A DNA stretch of 64,000 nucleotides from Burkholderia sp. Bp8963 (GCF_003854275.1 NZ_QTQP01000003.1:186001-250000), one strand, 5' to 3'. Shown: positions 1 through 9,162, counted from the stretch's first letter. The notes: generated from the sequence alone by a model not told the origin. Made by a program: numbers and translations.

Positions 1-359
1 CTACGTCATCACCATCCACGACGAAATCATTCGGGACTTTGGCGGTCTTGGAGGCTTCGCTCATGCTGGTCGCGGCGGCGTCGAGGCGGCATTGCATCGT
101 GTCGAAAACCATGCACACTACGCTGGTCTTGACGATGTGTTCGGTATAGCCGCGACGTATGCGGTCGCAATCGCTCGTGGCCATGTATTCAATGATGCAA
201 ACAAACGTACAGGCTTGACCTGCGCGCTGACGTATATGGAGCGGACCACGCATTGCCGATCTTGAAGAGATCATGGTCGACGTTGCGGATGGACGTGTGA
301 CGAGCGAGGATCTTGCCGAGTACTTCAGTGCTGTCTGGGAAATGTCCAAGTCACTTTGA
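1..359 (+). pseudogene. Doc/Fic-type death-on-curing toxin, 5' part outside window, frameshifted
   Basis: The window opens inside a Doc-like toxin gene. The Fic-family core HVFNDANKRTG is encoded at 182-214. That frame hits a stop at 263-265, but the expected Doc C-terminus (DLEEIMVDVADGR, then a tail ending in SKSL) continues in the +1 frame from about 243 to the stop at 357-359. One extra base near 242 would explain the shift. Doc toxins phosphorylate EF-Tu and are paired with a Phd antitoxin encoded just upstream, here outside the window. The conserved ligand motif is intact, so the break affects only the last third of the protein. A sequencing error is the main alternative to a real pseudogene. 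Confidence 0.75.
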
Positions 360-848
360 CGACGACATCACCCCCCGAGCCGGACGACGGTTGCTGCGAC
401 CGCGGGCCGGCTGGCTTCCGACTTGTGAATCCAGTAAGCGCGCCGCACCGCACACACATGGAACTTCGGCCGTCAGAAATCAAGATGGCGCGTCGTTTTC
501 CCATGCTGATCATTCTGGTCACATCCGACATTCAGCAACGCTTGCAGCAATGCATCATCTCGACTGAAATCGCTGTGCAGGCAACCCCGACCCAGTCGTC
601 GGGTCGAGCCATTTGATTGAACCGGTTCCATAGTGTCGTGCATTGATGTATGACGTCTTAACACAATGGGCCGCAGTCGCCGGAATTGCGTCAACTCGGT
701 CATGTTCACGAATCGAAGCCCGTTGGAAGGCCTTTGTTAGGGAAACTCCCGCCCCGTCCGTCACGGTTTTTTGTTGACCGACATCGTATAACAAAGTCAT
801 GATTTCCCAAAAGAAAGGTCCCATCCACCTGACCACAAGCGAGGAGAC
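360..848. other. Intergenic region upstream of the ABC importer
   Basis: About 490 bases with no convincing gene. The short open frames here lack a ribosome binding site and have no recognisable protein character. It presumably holds the promoter of the importer operon: GAGGAG at 841-846 is the ribosome binding site for the gene starting at 849. I saw no clear repeat or terminator. Confidence 0.5.
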
Positions 849-2015
849 ATGAACTCATCCAGGATCGCGCGCCGCGTCCGCCGCATCGCATTGGCGCTGG
901 GCTTCACGCTGTCGGCTGCCGCGGCTGTCGCCGCGCCGGTTTCGATCAACATCGTCGACGTCGCAGGCAATCTGCAGCTCACGCAAAAGGCGATCGAGGC
1001 GTTCAGGGACAAGAACCCGAACCTCGTGTCGAGCGTCACGTTCACGAACGCGCCGGCGCCGCAGTTGCCCGGCAAGATCAAGGCGATGCAGGCGGCCGGC
1101 CGCTCCGACATCGACCTCGTGCTGACCGGCACCGACGCGCTTGCGGCCGGCATCGAGCAGAACCTGTGGCTGAAGCTCCTGCCCGACAACGCGGGCGCGT
1201 TCCCCGGTGTGCTCGACAAATACGCGCCGGGCCCGCGCAAGATGCAGGATCTCGCGCAGGGCTTCGGCCTCGAAGTCACATACATGCCGGCCGGGCCGCT
1301 GCTCGAATACAACCCCGCGAAAGTCAGCGATCCGCCAAAGACGCCCGCGCAACTGCTCGCGTGGTGCAACGCGCATCCGAACAAGCTGATCTACGCGCGC
1401 CCGGCGAACTCGGGCCCGGGGCGCACGTTCCTGATGGGGCTGCCATATGTGCTCGGCGACAAGAATCCGCAAGACCCGATCAACGGCTGGGACAAGACCT
1501 GGGCGTTCCTCAAGCAGCTGAACGACTGCATCCCGTATTACCCGGGCGGCACGTCGGCCGTGATGAAGGAGCTCGGCGAAGGCACCCGCGACATGACGGT
1601 GACCGTCACCGGCTGGGACCTGAACCCGCGCGCGCTCGGCATCGTGCCGGCCGACGTCAAGGTTCAGGCGTTCGACAACATGACGTGGGTCAACGACGCG
1701 CACTACATGGTGATTCCGAAGGGCGTGCCGAAAGAGAAGCTCGACGTGCTGTTCAAGCTGATGAACTTCCTGCTCGAACCGCCGCAGCAGGCAATGACCT
1801 ACGACGACGGCTACTTCTATCCGGGCCCGGCCGTGAAAGGCGTGACGCTCGACATGGCGCCCGCGCACAGCCAGGAAGCCGTCAGGAAATTCGGCCGCCC
1901 CGAGTACGCGAAGCTCCTCGCCGACCGTCCGCACGTGCAGCCGCTGAACGCGCAGGCGATGGTCGCCGCGTTCCAGAAATGGGACCGCGAGATCGGTTCG
2001 CAGAAGTCGAAGTAG
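849..2015 (+). CDS. ABC transporter periplasmic substrate-binding protein
   Basis: A 388-residue extracellular solute-binding protein. Residues 1-29 form a Sec signal peptide (basic RIARRVRR, hydrophobic core, cleavage near AVAA|PVSI). The mature protein has the two-lobe look of family 1 / PotD-like binding proteins, with segments such as DIDLVLTGTDALAAGI and MVIPKGVPKEK. It is the first gene of a four-gene importer: a PotA-type ATPase and two permeases follow on the same strand. The ligand cannot be read from sequence. Polyamine, an organic ion or a YnjB-type substrate are candidates. GAGGAG three bases before ATG supports the start. Confidence 0.9.
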   Translation: MNSSRIARRVRRIALALGFTLSAAAAVAAPVSINIVDVAGNLQLTQKAIEAFRDKNPNLVSSVTFTNAPAPQLPGKIKAMQAAGRSDIDLVLTGTDALAAGIEQNLWLKLLPDNAGAFPGVLDKYAPGPRKMQDLAQGFGLEVTYMPAGPLLEYNPAKVSDPPKTPAQLLAWCNAHPNKLIYARPANSGPGRTFLMGLPYVLGDKNPQDPINGWDKTWAFLKQLNDCIPYYPGGTSAVMKELGEGTRDMTVTVTGWDLNPRALGIVPADVKVQAFDNMTWVNDAHYMVIPKGVPKEKLDVLFKLMNFLLEPPQQAMTYDDGYFYPGPAVKGVTLDMAPAHSQEAVRKFGRPEYAKLLADRPHVQPLNAQAMVAAFQKWDREIGSQKSK

Positions 2016-2050
2016 CGCACTGAAGCAGATACCGAAGCAGATACGACCGG

Positions 2051-2070
2051 GCGGGCGCCGCGGCGCCCGC
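2051..2070. repeat. Perfect 20-bp GC palindrome between binding-protein and ATPase genes
   Basis: GCGGGCGCCGCGGCGCCCGC is self-complementary and lies in the 82-base gap after the binding-protein stop codon. As RNA it would form a strong stem. Such intercistronic hairpins often protect the upstream binding-protein message from 3' decay and so raise its level over the downstream genes. There is no T-run, so it is not a simple terminator. Confidence 0.55.
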
Positions 2071-2097
2071 GTCATCGGAGGCAGTCAGGAACACGTG

Positions 2098-3177
2098 ATG
2101 AAGCACACTTTCGAACAGCTGCGCCTCGACTCCGTATGCCGCAGCTTCACCAATACGGAAGGCGCGCAGGTCGCCGCGCTGAGCGGGCTCGACCTCGACA
2201 TCCGGCGCGGCGAGTTCATCGCGCTGCTCGGCCCGTCCGGCTGCGGCAAGTCGACGGCGCTCAACTGCATCGCGGGCCTGCAGCCGCTCACGAGCGGCGG
2301 CATCTGGCTCGACGACGAACGTATCGACGTGCTGCCGCCCGAGCGCCGCGGGTTCGGCATGGTGTTCCAGAACTACGCGCTGTTCCCGCACATGTCGGTG
2401 CTCGACAACGTCGGTTTCGGCCTCAAGATGCGCGGCGTGTCGAAGCAGGACACCCGCCGGCGCGCGCAGGAGGCGCTCGAGCTCGTGCAGCTCGTCGGCC
2501 ACGAGCGCAAGCTGCCCGGCCAGCTGTCGGGCGGCCAGCAGCAGCGCGTCGCGATCGCGCGCGCGATCGTGATCGAGCCGCCGCTCGTGCTGATGGACGA
2601 GCCGCTGTCGAATCTCGACACGAAACTGCGCATCGAGATGCGCGCGGAGATCCGCCGCATCCACACGCAGCTCGAGCGCGCGACGATCTACGTGACGCAC
2701 GACCAGGACGAGGCGCTGTCGATGGCCGACCGGATCGTCGTGATGAAGGAGGGCGTCGTGCAGCAGGTCGCGTCGCCGAAGGAGGTCTACACGCGGCCGC
2801 ACAACCTGCACGTCGCGCGCTTCATGGGCTATCGCAACGTGCTGCCGTTCACGCTCGAAGGGATGGCCGGCGACTACGTGACGGTCGCCGCTTCAGGGGT
2901 GCGGCTCACCGGCGTGCCGATGGCCGGCTTCGACCGCAAGGACGTCGCGGTCGCGCTGCGCCCCGACGATTTCGCGCGCGCCGACACGGCGGACGACAAT
3001 GCGTTCGACGCGACGGTCGAGACCGTCGAGTACGGCGGCCGCGATTCGCTGCTGCGCGCGGTCGCGCCGTTCGGCAAGATCTGGGCGCGCGTGGCCGGCG
3101 AATTCGGCGAAGGCGAGCGCCTGCGGCTGCGCGTCGCGCCGGAGCGCACGCTGGTCTACGCGGGAGAAACGGCATGA
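2098..3177 (+). CDS. ABC transporter ATP-binding protein, PotA-like
   Basis: A 359-residue importer ATPase. Walker A GPSGCGKS starts at residue 45, the signature LSGGQQQR at 143, Walker B ends in D167-E168 (VLMDEP) and the switch histidine is H201 (VTHD). The C-terminal 110 residues match a TOBE-type regulatory domain, as in PotA, MalK and FbpC. ATG at 2098 is chosen because AGGA at 2087-2090 is correctly spaced; an in-frame GTG at 2095 is the alternative. The stop codon overlaps the next start (ATGA), so translation is probably coupled. It energises uptake through the two permeases downstream. Confidence 0.93.
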   Translation: MKHTFEQLRLDSVCRSFTNTEGAQVAALSGLDLDIRRGEFIALLGPSGCGKSTALNCIAGLQPLTSGGIWLDDERIDVLPPERRGFGMVFQNYALFPHMSVLDNVGFGLKMRGVSKQDTRRRAQEALELVQLVGHERKLPGQLSGGQQQRVAIARAIVIEPPLVLMDEPLSNLDTKLRIEMRAEIRRIHTQLERATIYVTHDQDEALSMADRIVVMKEGVVQQVASPKEVYTRPHNLHVARFMGYRNVLPFTLEGMAGDYVTVAASGVRLTGVPMAGFDRKDVAVALRPDDFARADTADDNAFDATVETVEYGGRDSLLRAVAPFGKIWARVAGEFGEGERLRLRVAPERTLVYAGETA

Positions 3178-4049
3178 GCACGCTCCTCGCGCCCGGCGGC
3201 GCGCCGCGCGACGCGAAAGGCTGGCTCGTCACGCCCGCGCTCGGCTTCATCGTCGCGCTGTTCATCTATCCGTTCGCGTACGGGCTCGTGCTGTCGTTCC
3301 AGCCGATGAACGGCGGCGGCGCGCTCGCGAACTACGTGCAGTTCTTCACCGACACTGCGATGTGGCCGACCGTGATCGTCACGCTGAAGCTCGCGGTGCC
3401 GGCGACGCTGATCAACGTCGGCGTGTCGGTGCCGGTCGCGTTCGCGCTGCGCCGCAGTTCGCCGTACCAGAAGCTCGTAACGACGCTGCTCGTGATCCCG
3501 GTCACGCTCGGCACGGTGCTCGTCGCGGACGGGATGCTCACGTACTTCGGCCCGAACGGCTGGTTCCCGCAGGCGCTGCAGGGGCTGCACCTGTACACCG
3601 ACGAAGTGCGCCTCACGCACAACTACTGGGGCGTGCTGGTGTCGCTGATCGTGTCGGGTTTTCCGTTCGCGTTCCTGCTGATGCTGTCGTACATCAGCGG
3701 CATCGACCCGACGCTCGCACGCGCGGCCGCGACGCTCGGCGCGAACCCGTGGCAGCAGTTCCGCCGGATCTACCTGCCGCTCCTCGTGCCGGGGCTCACG
3801 ATGGCCGCATGCCTGTCGTTCGTGCAGGCGTTCTCGGTGTTTCCGTCGGCCGTGCTGCTCGGCGCGCCGGCCGGCCCGACGCGCGTGATCTCGATCGCCG
3901 CGGCCGAAGCCGCGTTCGAGAGCTACGACTATTCGCTCGCGTCGGCGATCGCGATCGTGATGGGTTTCGTGCAGCTGCTGGTGGTCGCGTCGATGCTCGG
4001 CGCGCGCCGCTTCTTCTATACCGGGCCGGTGACGGGAGGCAAGGGCTGA
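3174..4049 (+). CDS. ABC transporter permease (first subunit)
   Basis: A 291-residue inner-membrane permease of the binding-protein-dependent family. It has about six hydrophobic segments, beginning with a helix near residues 20-40. The EAA-like cytoplasmic loop reads LARAAATLGANPWQQFRR, the site that docks the ATPase. The start overlaps the ATPase stop (ATGA at 3174-3177) and the stop overlaps the next start, so this is a tight operon. It is the PotB-like partner of the permease that follows. Confidence 0.92.
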   Translation: MSTLLAPGGAPRDAKGWLVTPALGFIVALFIYPFAYGLVLSFQPMNGGGALANYVQFFTDTAMWPTVIVTLKLAVPATLINVGVSVPVAFALRRSSPYQKLVTTLLVIPVTLGTVLVADGMLTYFGPNGWFPQALQGLHLYTDEVRLTHNYWGVLVSLIVSGFPFAFLLMLSYISGIDPTLARAAATLGANPWQQFRRIYLPLLVPGLTMAACLSFVQAFSVFPSAVLLGAPAGPTRVISIAAAEAAFESYDYSLASAIAIVMGFVQLLVVASMLGARRFFYTGPVTGGKG

Positions 4050-4990
4050 TGGCAACCGACAATCATGCCGCGCGGACGTGGCCTTCGCAGTCCGGCCAGC
4101 ACGACGCGCGACGCGACGACGGCACGCGGCCTGTCAACGCGATGAAACCGCAAAAGGTGCGCGGCAACGTGGGCGCCCGCGCCTGGAAGGCGCTCGTCTG
4201 GGGCGTGATGGCGTTCTTCCTGCTGAACGTGATGCTGCTGATCGCAACCGTCGCGGTCAATTCGGTCGCGACGCGCTGGTTCGGCACGCCGCTGCCGCAG
4301 GGTTTCACGCTGCACTGGTACGCGAAGGCATGGGAGGACTTCCAGCTCGCGAGCGTGCTGTGGGTGACGGTCGAAGTGGTCGGCGCGGTCGTGCTGCTGT
4401 CGATCGCGCTCGGCGTGCCGGCTGCGTATGCACTTGCGCGCGCGCAGTTTCCGGGCAAGCGCTTCGCGTTGCTCGTGTTCCTGCTGCCGCTGATGGTGCC
4501 GCCCGTCACGTACGGGATTCCGATGGCGACCGTGATGTACAAGGTCGGGATTGCGGGCACGCTGTCCGGCGTGATCCTCGCGAACCTCGTGCCGGCGCTG
4601 CCGTTCGTGATCCTCGTGATGACGCCGTTCATCGAGCAGATCGACCCGAACCTCGAATCGGCCGCGCGCATCTTCGGCGCGAACACGTGGCGCTATTTCC
4701 GCTACGTGCTGCTGCCGCTGCTGGTGCCGGGCATGCTCGCCGCCGCGCTGCTCGTGCTCGTGCGCACGATCGGGATGTTCGAGCTGACGTTCTTCACGGC
4801 CGGGCCGAGCACGCAGACGCTCGTCGTCGCGCTGTATTACGCGGTGTTCTCGACCGGCGTGCGCGCGCCTCAGTCGATCGATGCGATGGCGATGATCTAC
4901 ATGGCGATCACGCTCGTGTGGGTCGTGATCGCGCTGCAGTTCGTGAGCCCGACGCAACTCGTGAGCCGTGTGAAGCAGGAGCGGCAGTAA
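4049..4990 (+). CDS. ABC transporter permease (second subunit)
   Basis: A 313-residue PotC-like permease. A polar N-terminal extension of about 45 residues precedes the first membrane helix, so an internal start at ATG 4142 (MKPQKV) is possible. The start codon at 4049 overlaps the stop of the preceding gene and follows GGGAGG. The EAA-like loop is LESAARIFGANTWRYF. It closes the importer operon; no gene overlaps it downstream. Confidence 0.9.
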   Translation: MATDNHAARTWPSQSGQHDARRDDGTRPVNAMKPQKVRGNVGARAWKALVWGVMAFFLLNVMLLIATVAVNSVATRWFGTPLPQGFTLHWYAKAWEDFQLASVLWVTVEVVGAVVLLSIALGVPAAYALARAQFPGKRFALLVFLLPLMVPPVTYGIPMATVMYKVGIAGTLSGVILANLVPALPFVILVMTPFIEQIDPNLESAARIFGANTWRYFRYVLLPLLVPGMLAAALLVLVRTIGMFELTFFTAGPSTQTLVVALYYAVFSTGVRAPQSIDAMAMIYMAITLVWVVIALQFVSPTQLVSRVKQERQ

Positions 4991-5140
4991 CGGGCCGCGC
5001 GCTGCGTGCAATTGGTTACAAATGGATACCGCGTGCGGGGCGCGATCGTTGCAGACTACGCGACATACCGGCGCGCGGCCGGCGTCTTGCGGGGCGCGGG
5101 CGCGGTGCGCTTTCCGACGCTCACCGAATCACGAACCACC

Positions 5141-5578
5141 ATGAAGCTCCACACGCTGCTGACGCTCGGCGTCTCGACGATGCTCGTCGCCGCCTGCAAC
5201 CTGTTCCACGACGGCCCCGGCACGCGCGACGTCGACGCGGCCGTGCGCCGCGCGCTCGAAGCCGAAAACCACGGCGGCCTCAACGCGCTGCTCGGCCAGC
5301 CGCTACCGGTGTCGGCCGACGTCGTGTCGATCCAGCCCGACGGCGACTGCAAGAAGGTCAGCGAGCGCACCTACGCGTGCAACGTCGTGTTCACGTGGCG
5401 CGACCCCGACGCCGCGCCGACGCACGCGCAACTGACGTTCGTGCAGGGCGCCGACGGCGCGTGGCAGACGTCGAACGTCGACGCGGCGCTCGCGACGGGC
5501 GCGGCGAAATCGCTGATCGACCGGATCGGCAAGGCTTGGCCAGGGAACGCGGCGAGCGCGGCATCGGCGCCGCGGTAA
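5141..5578 (+). CDS. Small predicted lipoprotein
   Basis: A 145-residue protein starting MKLHTLL, with a lipobox LVAAC about 20 residues in, so it should be lipidated and exported. The start at 5141 was chosen because the signal peptide begins there; an open frame continues upstream without one. The mature part is soluble and has two cysteines in GDCKKVSERTYACNV that could form a disulfide. No family was recognised. It stands alone, about 150 bases after the importer. Confidence 0.75.
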   Translation: MKLHTLLTLGVSTMLVAACNLFHDGPGTRDVDAAVRRALEAENHGGLNALLGQPLPVSADVVSIQPDGDCKKVSERTYACNVVFTWRDPDAAPTHAQLTFVQGADGAWQTSNVDAALATGAAKSLIDRIGKAWPGNAASAASAPR

Positions 5579-5655
5579 GCGGCTGCGCTGCGCCGCCACG
5601 TCAGGGAAAACCCTTATTTTGAGATATAATGTCGACCTGGATGAAAGGTCGAATC

Positions 5656-5868
5656 ATGCCCGAACGTTTACAAGCCATTGAAAGAATTGCCTTTTCGCTG
5701 ATCTGCATGTCCGCGGTCGTGTGTTCCGCATTCATCGCGTACGCGCAGCATCCGGAGATCAAGGATGCGCTGCACGAGGGTGAAGCGCTGATGCGCGAAA
5801 GCGCGAAGTATTCCGCCGTTTGCGCACCGAGTTCGGTCGACCCGTGCGTCGAGATGTCCGCGTACTGA
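5656..5868 (+). CDS. Small single-pass membrane protein, unknown
   Basis: A 70-residue product starting MPERLQ, with one hydrophobic segment (ICMSAVVCSAFIAYA) and a charged C-terminal half containing two cysteines. AAAGG eight bases before ATG 5656 supports this start. An in-frame ATG at 5629 overlaps a TATAAT box (5625-5630) that could be the -10 element of its promoter, which makes the upstream start unlikely. No family was recognised. Confidence 0.5.
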   Translation: MPERLQAIERIAFSLICMSAVVCSAFIAYAQHPEIKDALHEGEALMRESAKYSAVCAPSSVDPCVEMSAY

Positions 5869-6323
5869 GCCGGAGATCCTGATGCTGGCGCGTCCTGCCG
5901 CTTCAGGCTCCGGATGCGCGCATGCCGCATCACCCGCGTGCAGGTCGCCTGACCTCGCGTGCATCGAAATCACCTCATCTATCACGTCAACTCTCTGCAT
6001 CGCAGCGCACGCCATGCGCCGAGCCTGAAGCCATCCGCTCACGTCGACCCGCTCCGGCCGTCTGACGCAATGCTGCGGATGCACTCTCAATCACTCTGAC
6101 TGGCTCCCGTTCCTCGTGCGTGGTGGCGTGCTCGCCCTTTGCACGATCGCACTTTCCGGTACGGAAAGCCGGACCGGCGCGATCTGCGCGTTTGCGTGCC
6201 GCGCGTCACGGCAACGCCGAAACCGGCTTGCGCAGGCCGGTTCGGAACGCGCGCGCATGCCCGGCCGCCGGCGATCCGTGCGGTAGACTGCACGCTCGAC
6301 TGTTCTGCCGACCCTGATCCGAC
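5869..6323. other. Intergenic region before the first LysR gene
   Basis: About 455 bases without a convincing gene. It contains one short inverted repeat, TTTCCG (6153-6158) and CGGAAA (6162-6167), about 160 bases before the LysR start, which could be part of a promoter. Nothing else stands out. Confidence 0.4.
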
Positions 6324-7250
6324 ATGGACCGAATCGATGCGATGAAGGTGTTCGTCGCCACGCTGGACGAGGGCAGCCTCGCGGGCGCAGGCCGCCGGCT
6401 CGGCCGCTCGCCCGCGGCGGTGAGCCGGGCGATCGCGTTTCTCGAGGCGCACACGGGCACCGCGTTGCTGTACCGCACGACGCGGACGATCCGGCTCAGC
6501 GAGACTGGCGAGCGGTATGCGGCCGCGTGCCGCCGCATCCTCGCCGACCTCGAGGAAGCCGACATGCTGGTGGCCGACGAGCAGTCGGCGCCGCGCGGGC
6601 TCCTGACCGTGACGGCCCCGGTCGCCGCCGGCGAGGACGTGCTGCGCCCGCTCGTCGACGAATTCATCGACCGCCATCCGGCCGTGTCGATCCGCCTGCA
6701 GCTGCTCGACCGTCCCGTCAGCCTGATCGACGAGGGCATCGACGTCGCGCTGCGCATCGCGCACCTGGCCGATTCGACGCTCGTTGCGATTCCGGTCGGC
6801 GCGGTGCGGCGCGTCGTGGTTGCGTCGCCGGACTATCTCGCGACGCATCCGCCGATCAACGCGCCGGCCGATCTCGCACAGCACCAGATCGTCTCGATGA
6901 CGCACTTCGGGCTCGATTCATGGAGCTTCCCTCAGTCGGGCCAGGCCGCGATCCCGCAGGTGGTCCAGTTCACGCCGCGCTTCATCGTCAACACGATCCG
7001 CGGCGCGGTTGCGTCGGCGGTCGCCGGCCGCGGCGTCACGCGGATGTTCTCGTATCACGTTGCCGACCAGGTCAACGCCGGCACGCTGAAGATCGTGCTG
7101 CGCGACAGCGAGCATGCGCCGCTGCCCATTCATCTGCTGACGCCGCACGGGCGGCTGTCGGTCCCGAAGGTCAGGGCGTTCGTCGATTTCGCGGCGCCGC
7201 GGCTGCGCGAGCACTTCGCGCGGCTCGCGTCGATCACCGACGGCGTTTGA
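6324..7250 (+). CDS. LysR-family transcriptional regulator
   Basis: A 308-residue LysR-type regulator. The N-terminal winged helix-turn-helix includes GSLAGAGRRLGRSPAAVSRA (about residues 15-34) and the linker reads RTTRTIRLSETG. The remainder is the effector-binding domain, of the AaeR/CrgA-like subgroup in which PLPIHLLTPHGR precedes the C-terminal helix. Targets are not evident: there is no divergent neighbour, and the next gene downstream on the same strand is a GFA-family protein 200 bases away. Confidence 0.92.
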   Translation: MDRIDAMKVFVATLDEGSLAGAGRRLGRSPAAVSRAIAFLEAHTGTALLYRTTRTIRLSETGERYAAACRRILADLEEADMLVADEQSAPRGLLTVTAPVAAGEDVLRPLVDEFIDRHPAVSIRLQLLDRPVSLIDEGIDVALRIAHLADSTLVAIPVGAVRRVVVASPDYLATHPPINAPADLAQHQIVSMTHFGLDSWSFPQSGQAAIPQVVQFTPRFIVNTIRGAVASAVAGRGVTRMFSYHVADQVNAGTLKIVLRDSEHAPLPIHLLTPHGRLSVPKVRAFVDFAAPRLREHFARLASITDGV

Positions 7251-7454
7251 GCCGTGTGCCCGAAGCCTGCTTCCGGCGCCCGGCGGTTCGCGCCTTGGCC
7301 GTTCCTTCCCGTTGCTCGTTTCCCGGCCGGCATCGCACGCGATCGACGGTCGAATTGAAAGGTGGTGTATCCGCGCACGGCGGAGATACATCGCGATACA
7401 TGACGATCCTCGGCCTGCGCTATAACAGAGGCTCCACCTGATACGGAGCGCACC

Positions 7455-7829
7455 ATGCAAGAAGCTGCCTGGCTCAAAGGGTCCTGCCATTGCGGGGCCG
7501 TGAAATTCGAAGTCCGCACCGCCATCACGCCGGCGGGCCGCTGCAACTGCAGCCTGTGCCGCCGCAAGGGCGTCCTGATGAGCCCGATGTTCGACGGCAG
7601 CAACCTCAGGATCCTGGAAGGCGAAAGCGAGCTGACGCTGTATCAGTTCAACACGCGCGTGGCGCGGCACTATTTCTGCAAGCATTGCGGGATCCATCCG
7701 TTCCATCAGACGCGCAAGGATCCGGCCCTCTGGCGCGTCAACCTCGGCTGCGTCGACGGCGTCGATCCGTACGCGCTCGACGCCACGGTCGCGGATGGCG
7801 CGAGCCTGTCCGTCGTGGACGACGCATGA
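7455..7829 (+). CDS. GFA-family zinc protein (glutathione-dependent formaldehyde-activating enzyme/CENP-V fold)
   Basis: A 124-residue GFA-domain protein. The zinc-binding cysteines are visible: C11-H-C13, C30-N-C32 with C35, and C75-K-H-C78, the arrangement of the GFA/CENP-V fold. Family members are linked to formaldehyde-glutathione chemistry, but most, including this one, have no proven reaction. The length is typical. Its stop overlaps the start of a tiny secreted ORF. Confidence 0.9.
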   Translation: MQEAAWLKGSCHCGAVKFEVRTAITPAGRCNCSLCRRKGVLMSPMFDGSNLRILEGESELTLYQFNTRVARHYFCKHCGIHPFHQTRKDPALWRVNLGCVDGVDPYALDATVADGASLSVVDDA

Positions 7830-7984
7830 GGCGCCTGCTCGCCATCGTCCTGTTCGTCGCGGGCGGGTTCGCAACCGAGATCGCCCATCCGGTGCAGTGT
7901 TCGCTGATTTCCGAAAGCTGCACGCGGATCGGCGGAACAGCCAAACGCACCGGCGAACGCGGGAAGCGATCGCACGCGCATTAA
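7826..7984 (+). CDS. Tiny predicted secreted peptide, unknown
   Basis: A 52-residue product whose ATG overlaps the TGA of the GFA gene (ATGA at 7826-7829), a typical coupled arrangement. It has a signal-like N-terminus (MRRLLAIVLFVAGGFA), two cysteines and a basic tail. No family was recognised. Coupling and the signal peptide are the only support. Confidence 0.45.
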   Translation: MRRLLAIVLFVAGGFATEIAHPVQCSLISESCTRIGGTAKRTGERGKRSHAH

Positions 7985-8032
7985 ACCGCCTGCGCAGTGG
8001 TGCCCGGTCAAATTCCAACCGCTTCCGATAAG

Positions 8033-8044
8033 ATCGCACGCGAT
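8033..8044. promoter_or_regulatory. Candidate OhrR operator upstream of ohrR
   Basis: ATCGCACGCGAT differs at one base from the palindrome ATCGCATGCGAT, which recurs upstream of ohr. It lies 47 bases before the ohrR start, beside a TATAAT-like element at 8045-8051. This placement fits autorepression; the assignment is inferred. Confidence 0.5.
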
Positions 8045-8090
8045 ATATAATGTCGATATTCGCGAGCCATCTTTGCAGAGGAGCACGCTC

Positions 8091-8558
8091 TTGAAATCGA
8101 CCGACACGAATCCGCGCACCACCCCGAAGCTGTCCGACTTCCTGTGTTTTGCCGTCTATTCGGCGAACCTCGCGTTCGGCAAGGCCTACAAGCCCATCCT
8201 CGAGGAACTGGGCCTCACGTACACGCAATACATCACGATCATTGCGCTGTGGGAAGAAGACAACCAGACCGTCGGCAGCCTCGGCGAAAAACTGTTCCTC
8301 GAATCCAATACGCTGACGCCGATCCTCAAGAAGCTCGAGGCGATGGGCTACCTGGAGCGCCGGCGCGATCCCGCCGACGAGCGGCAAGTCCTCGTCAGCC
8401 TGACGAAAAACGGCCGGCGCCTGCGCGAAAAGGGCCTCAACATGGATCTCGTCGAAGCCACCGGCCTGAAGCCCGATGAATTCGCGAAGATGCAGAAGGG
8501 CATCGTCACGCTGCGCAACAACCTCATTCGTTCCGTCGAAGAGCAGGAACAGGCGTGA
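8091..8558 (+). CDS. ohrR: OhrR, peroxide-sensing MarR-family repressor
   Basis: A 155-residue MarR-family protein. The reactive cysteine of OhrR is present as C19 in DFLCFAVYSAN, and the winged-helix region contains NTLTPILKKLEAMGYLERRR. Oxidation of this cysteine by organic hydroperoxides releases DNA and derepresses ohr. TTG at 8091 is the best start: AGAGGAG at 8077-8083 is spaced seven bases ahead, whereas an upstream in-frame TTG at 8073 has no ribosome binding site. The ohr gene lies about 700 bases away on the opposite strand, with a DUF4148 gene between them. Confidence 0.9.
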   Translation: MKSTDTNPRTTPKLSDFLCFAVYSANLAFGKAYKPILEELGLTYTQYITIIALWEEDNQTVGSLGEKLFLESNTLTPILKKLEAMGYLERRRDPADERQVLVSLTKNGRRLREKGLNMDLVEATGLKPDEFAKMQKGIVTLRNNLIRSVEEQEQA

Positions 8559-8692
8559 CGTGGGGCGGCGGCGCGGCCGCCGTTCCGCGGAACAGGCATT
8601 CGTGATCGGTGGAGAGGAGCGGCGGGCCGGGAATATCCCCGGTCCTACGCGTGTAAGCCGGGGGTTTTCATAATACGAAGCGACTCGATTAA

Positions 8693-8721
8693 ATATCGCA
8701 TGTGACTACATCGCATGCGAT
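8693..8721. promoter_or_regulatory. Orphan OhrR-like operator between convergent genes
   Basis: A perfect copy of ATCGCATGCGAT (8710-8721) with a half-site-like ATATCGCATG at 8693-8702. It lies between ohrR and the DUF4148 gene, which converge here, so it is not in front of either coding region. It may control an unseen transcript. Confidence 0.45.
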
Positions 8722-8820
8722 ATTTATGCAGGACTTCAGTGACACCAACGCTTGCGAGACGACATCCCGCTCGGTCATTCGCAAACCGTCCTGACAGCAT
8801 TTGCCCGACCGGCGATCCGC

Positions 8821-9162
8821 TCAATGACCGAAGTAAATCGAACGTTCGGCGCTGCGCATCACATTCGGGCGACCGCCTTCCGTGACGGCACCGCCGTCGC
8901 TGCCATAGCCGGACGCAGACGTATCGACGGCCACGGCGTCACTCGTGTGAATCTGCCGCAGCGCTGCCTGGATGTCGTCCGGATAGTGCGGATCGTTCGG
9001 GCGGTTCGGCCGGAAGCCCGCCTCGGCAAGCTGGGCCAGTTCCGCGCGAACTTGCGCGCGGGTGACCGTGCCGGATGACGCGGCGTCGCCGTTGGCGAAC
9101 GCGGGAGTGGTAACGGACGCCGCAGCAGCGACGAGAAGGGCAGCAATCAGTTGGATCTTCAT
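8821..9162 (-). CDS. DUF4148 small exported protein
   Basis: A 113-residue protein with a signal peptide (MKIQLIAALLVAAAASVTTPAFA) and the DUF4148 pattern TRAQVRAELAQLAEAGFRPN. This family is abundant and expanded in Burkholderia and Ralstonia, and its function is unknown. The start at 9162 follows GAGG on the minus strand. It lies downstream of ohr on the same strand with a gap of 89 bases and might be cotranscribed with it. Confidence 0.85.
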   Translation of the reverse strand: MKIQLIAALLVAAAASVTTPAFANGDAASSGTVTRAQVRAELAQLAEAGFRPNRPNDPHYPDDIQAALRQIHTSDAVAVDTSASGYGSDGGAVTEGGRPNVMRSAERSIYFGH

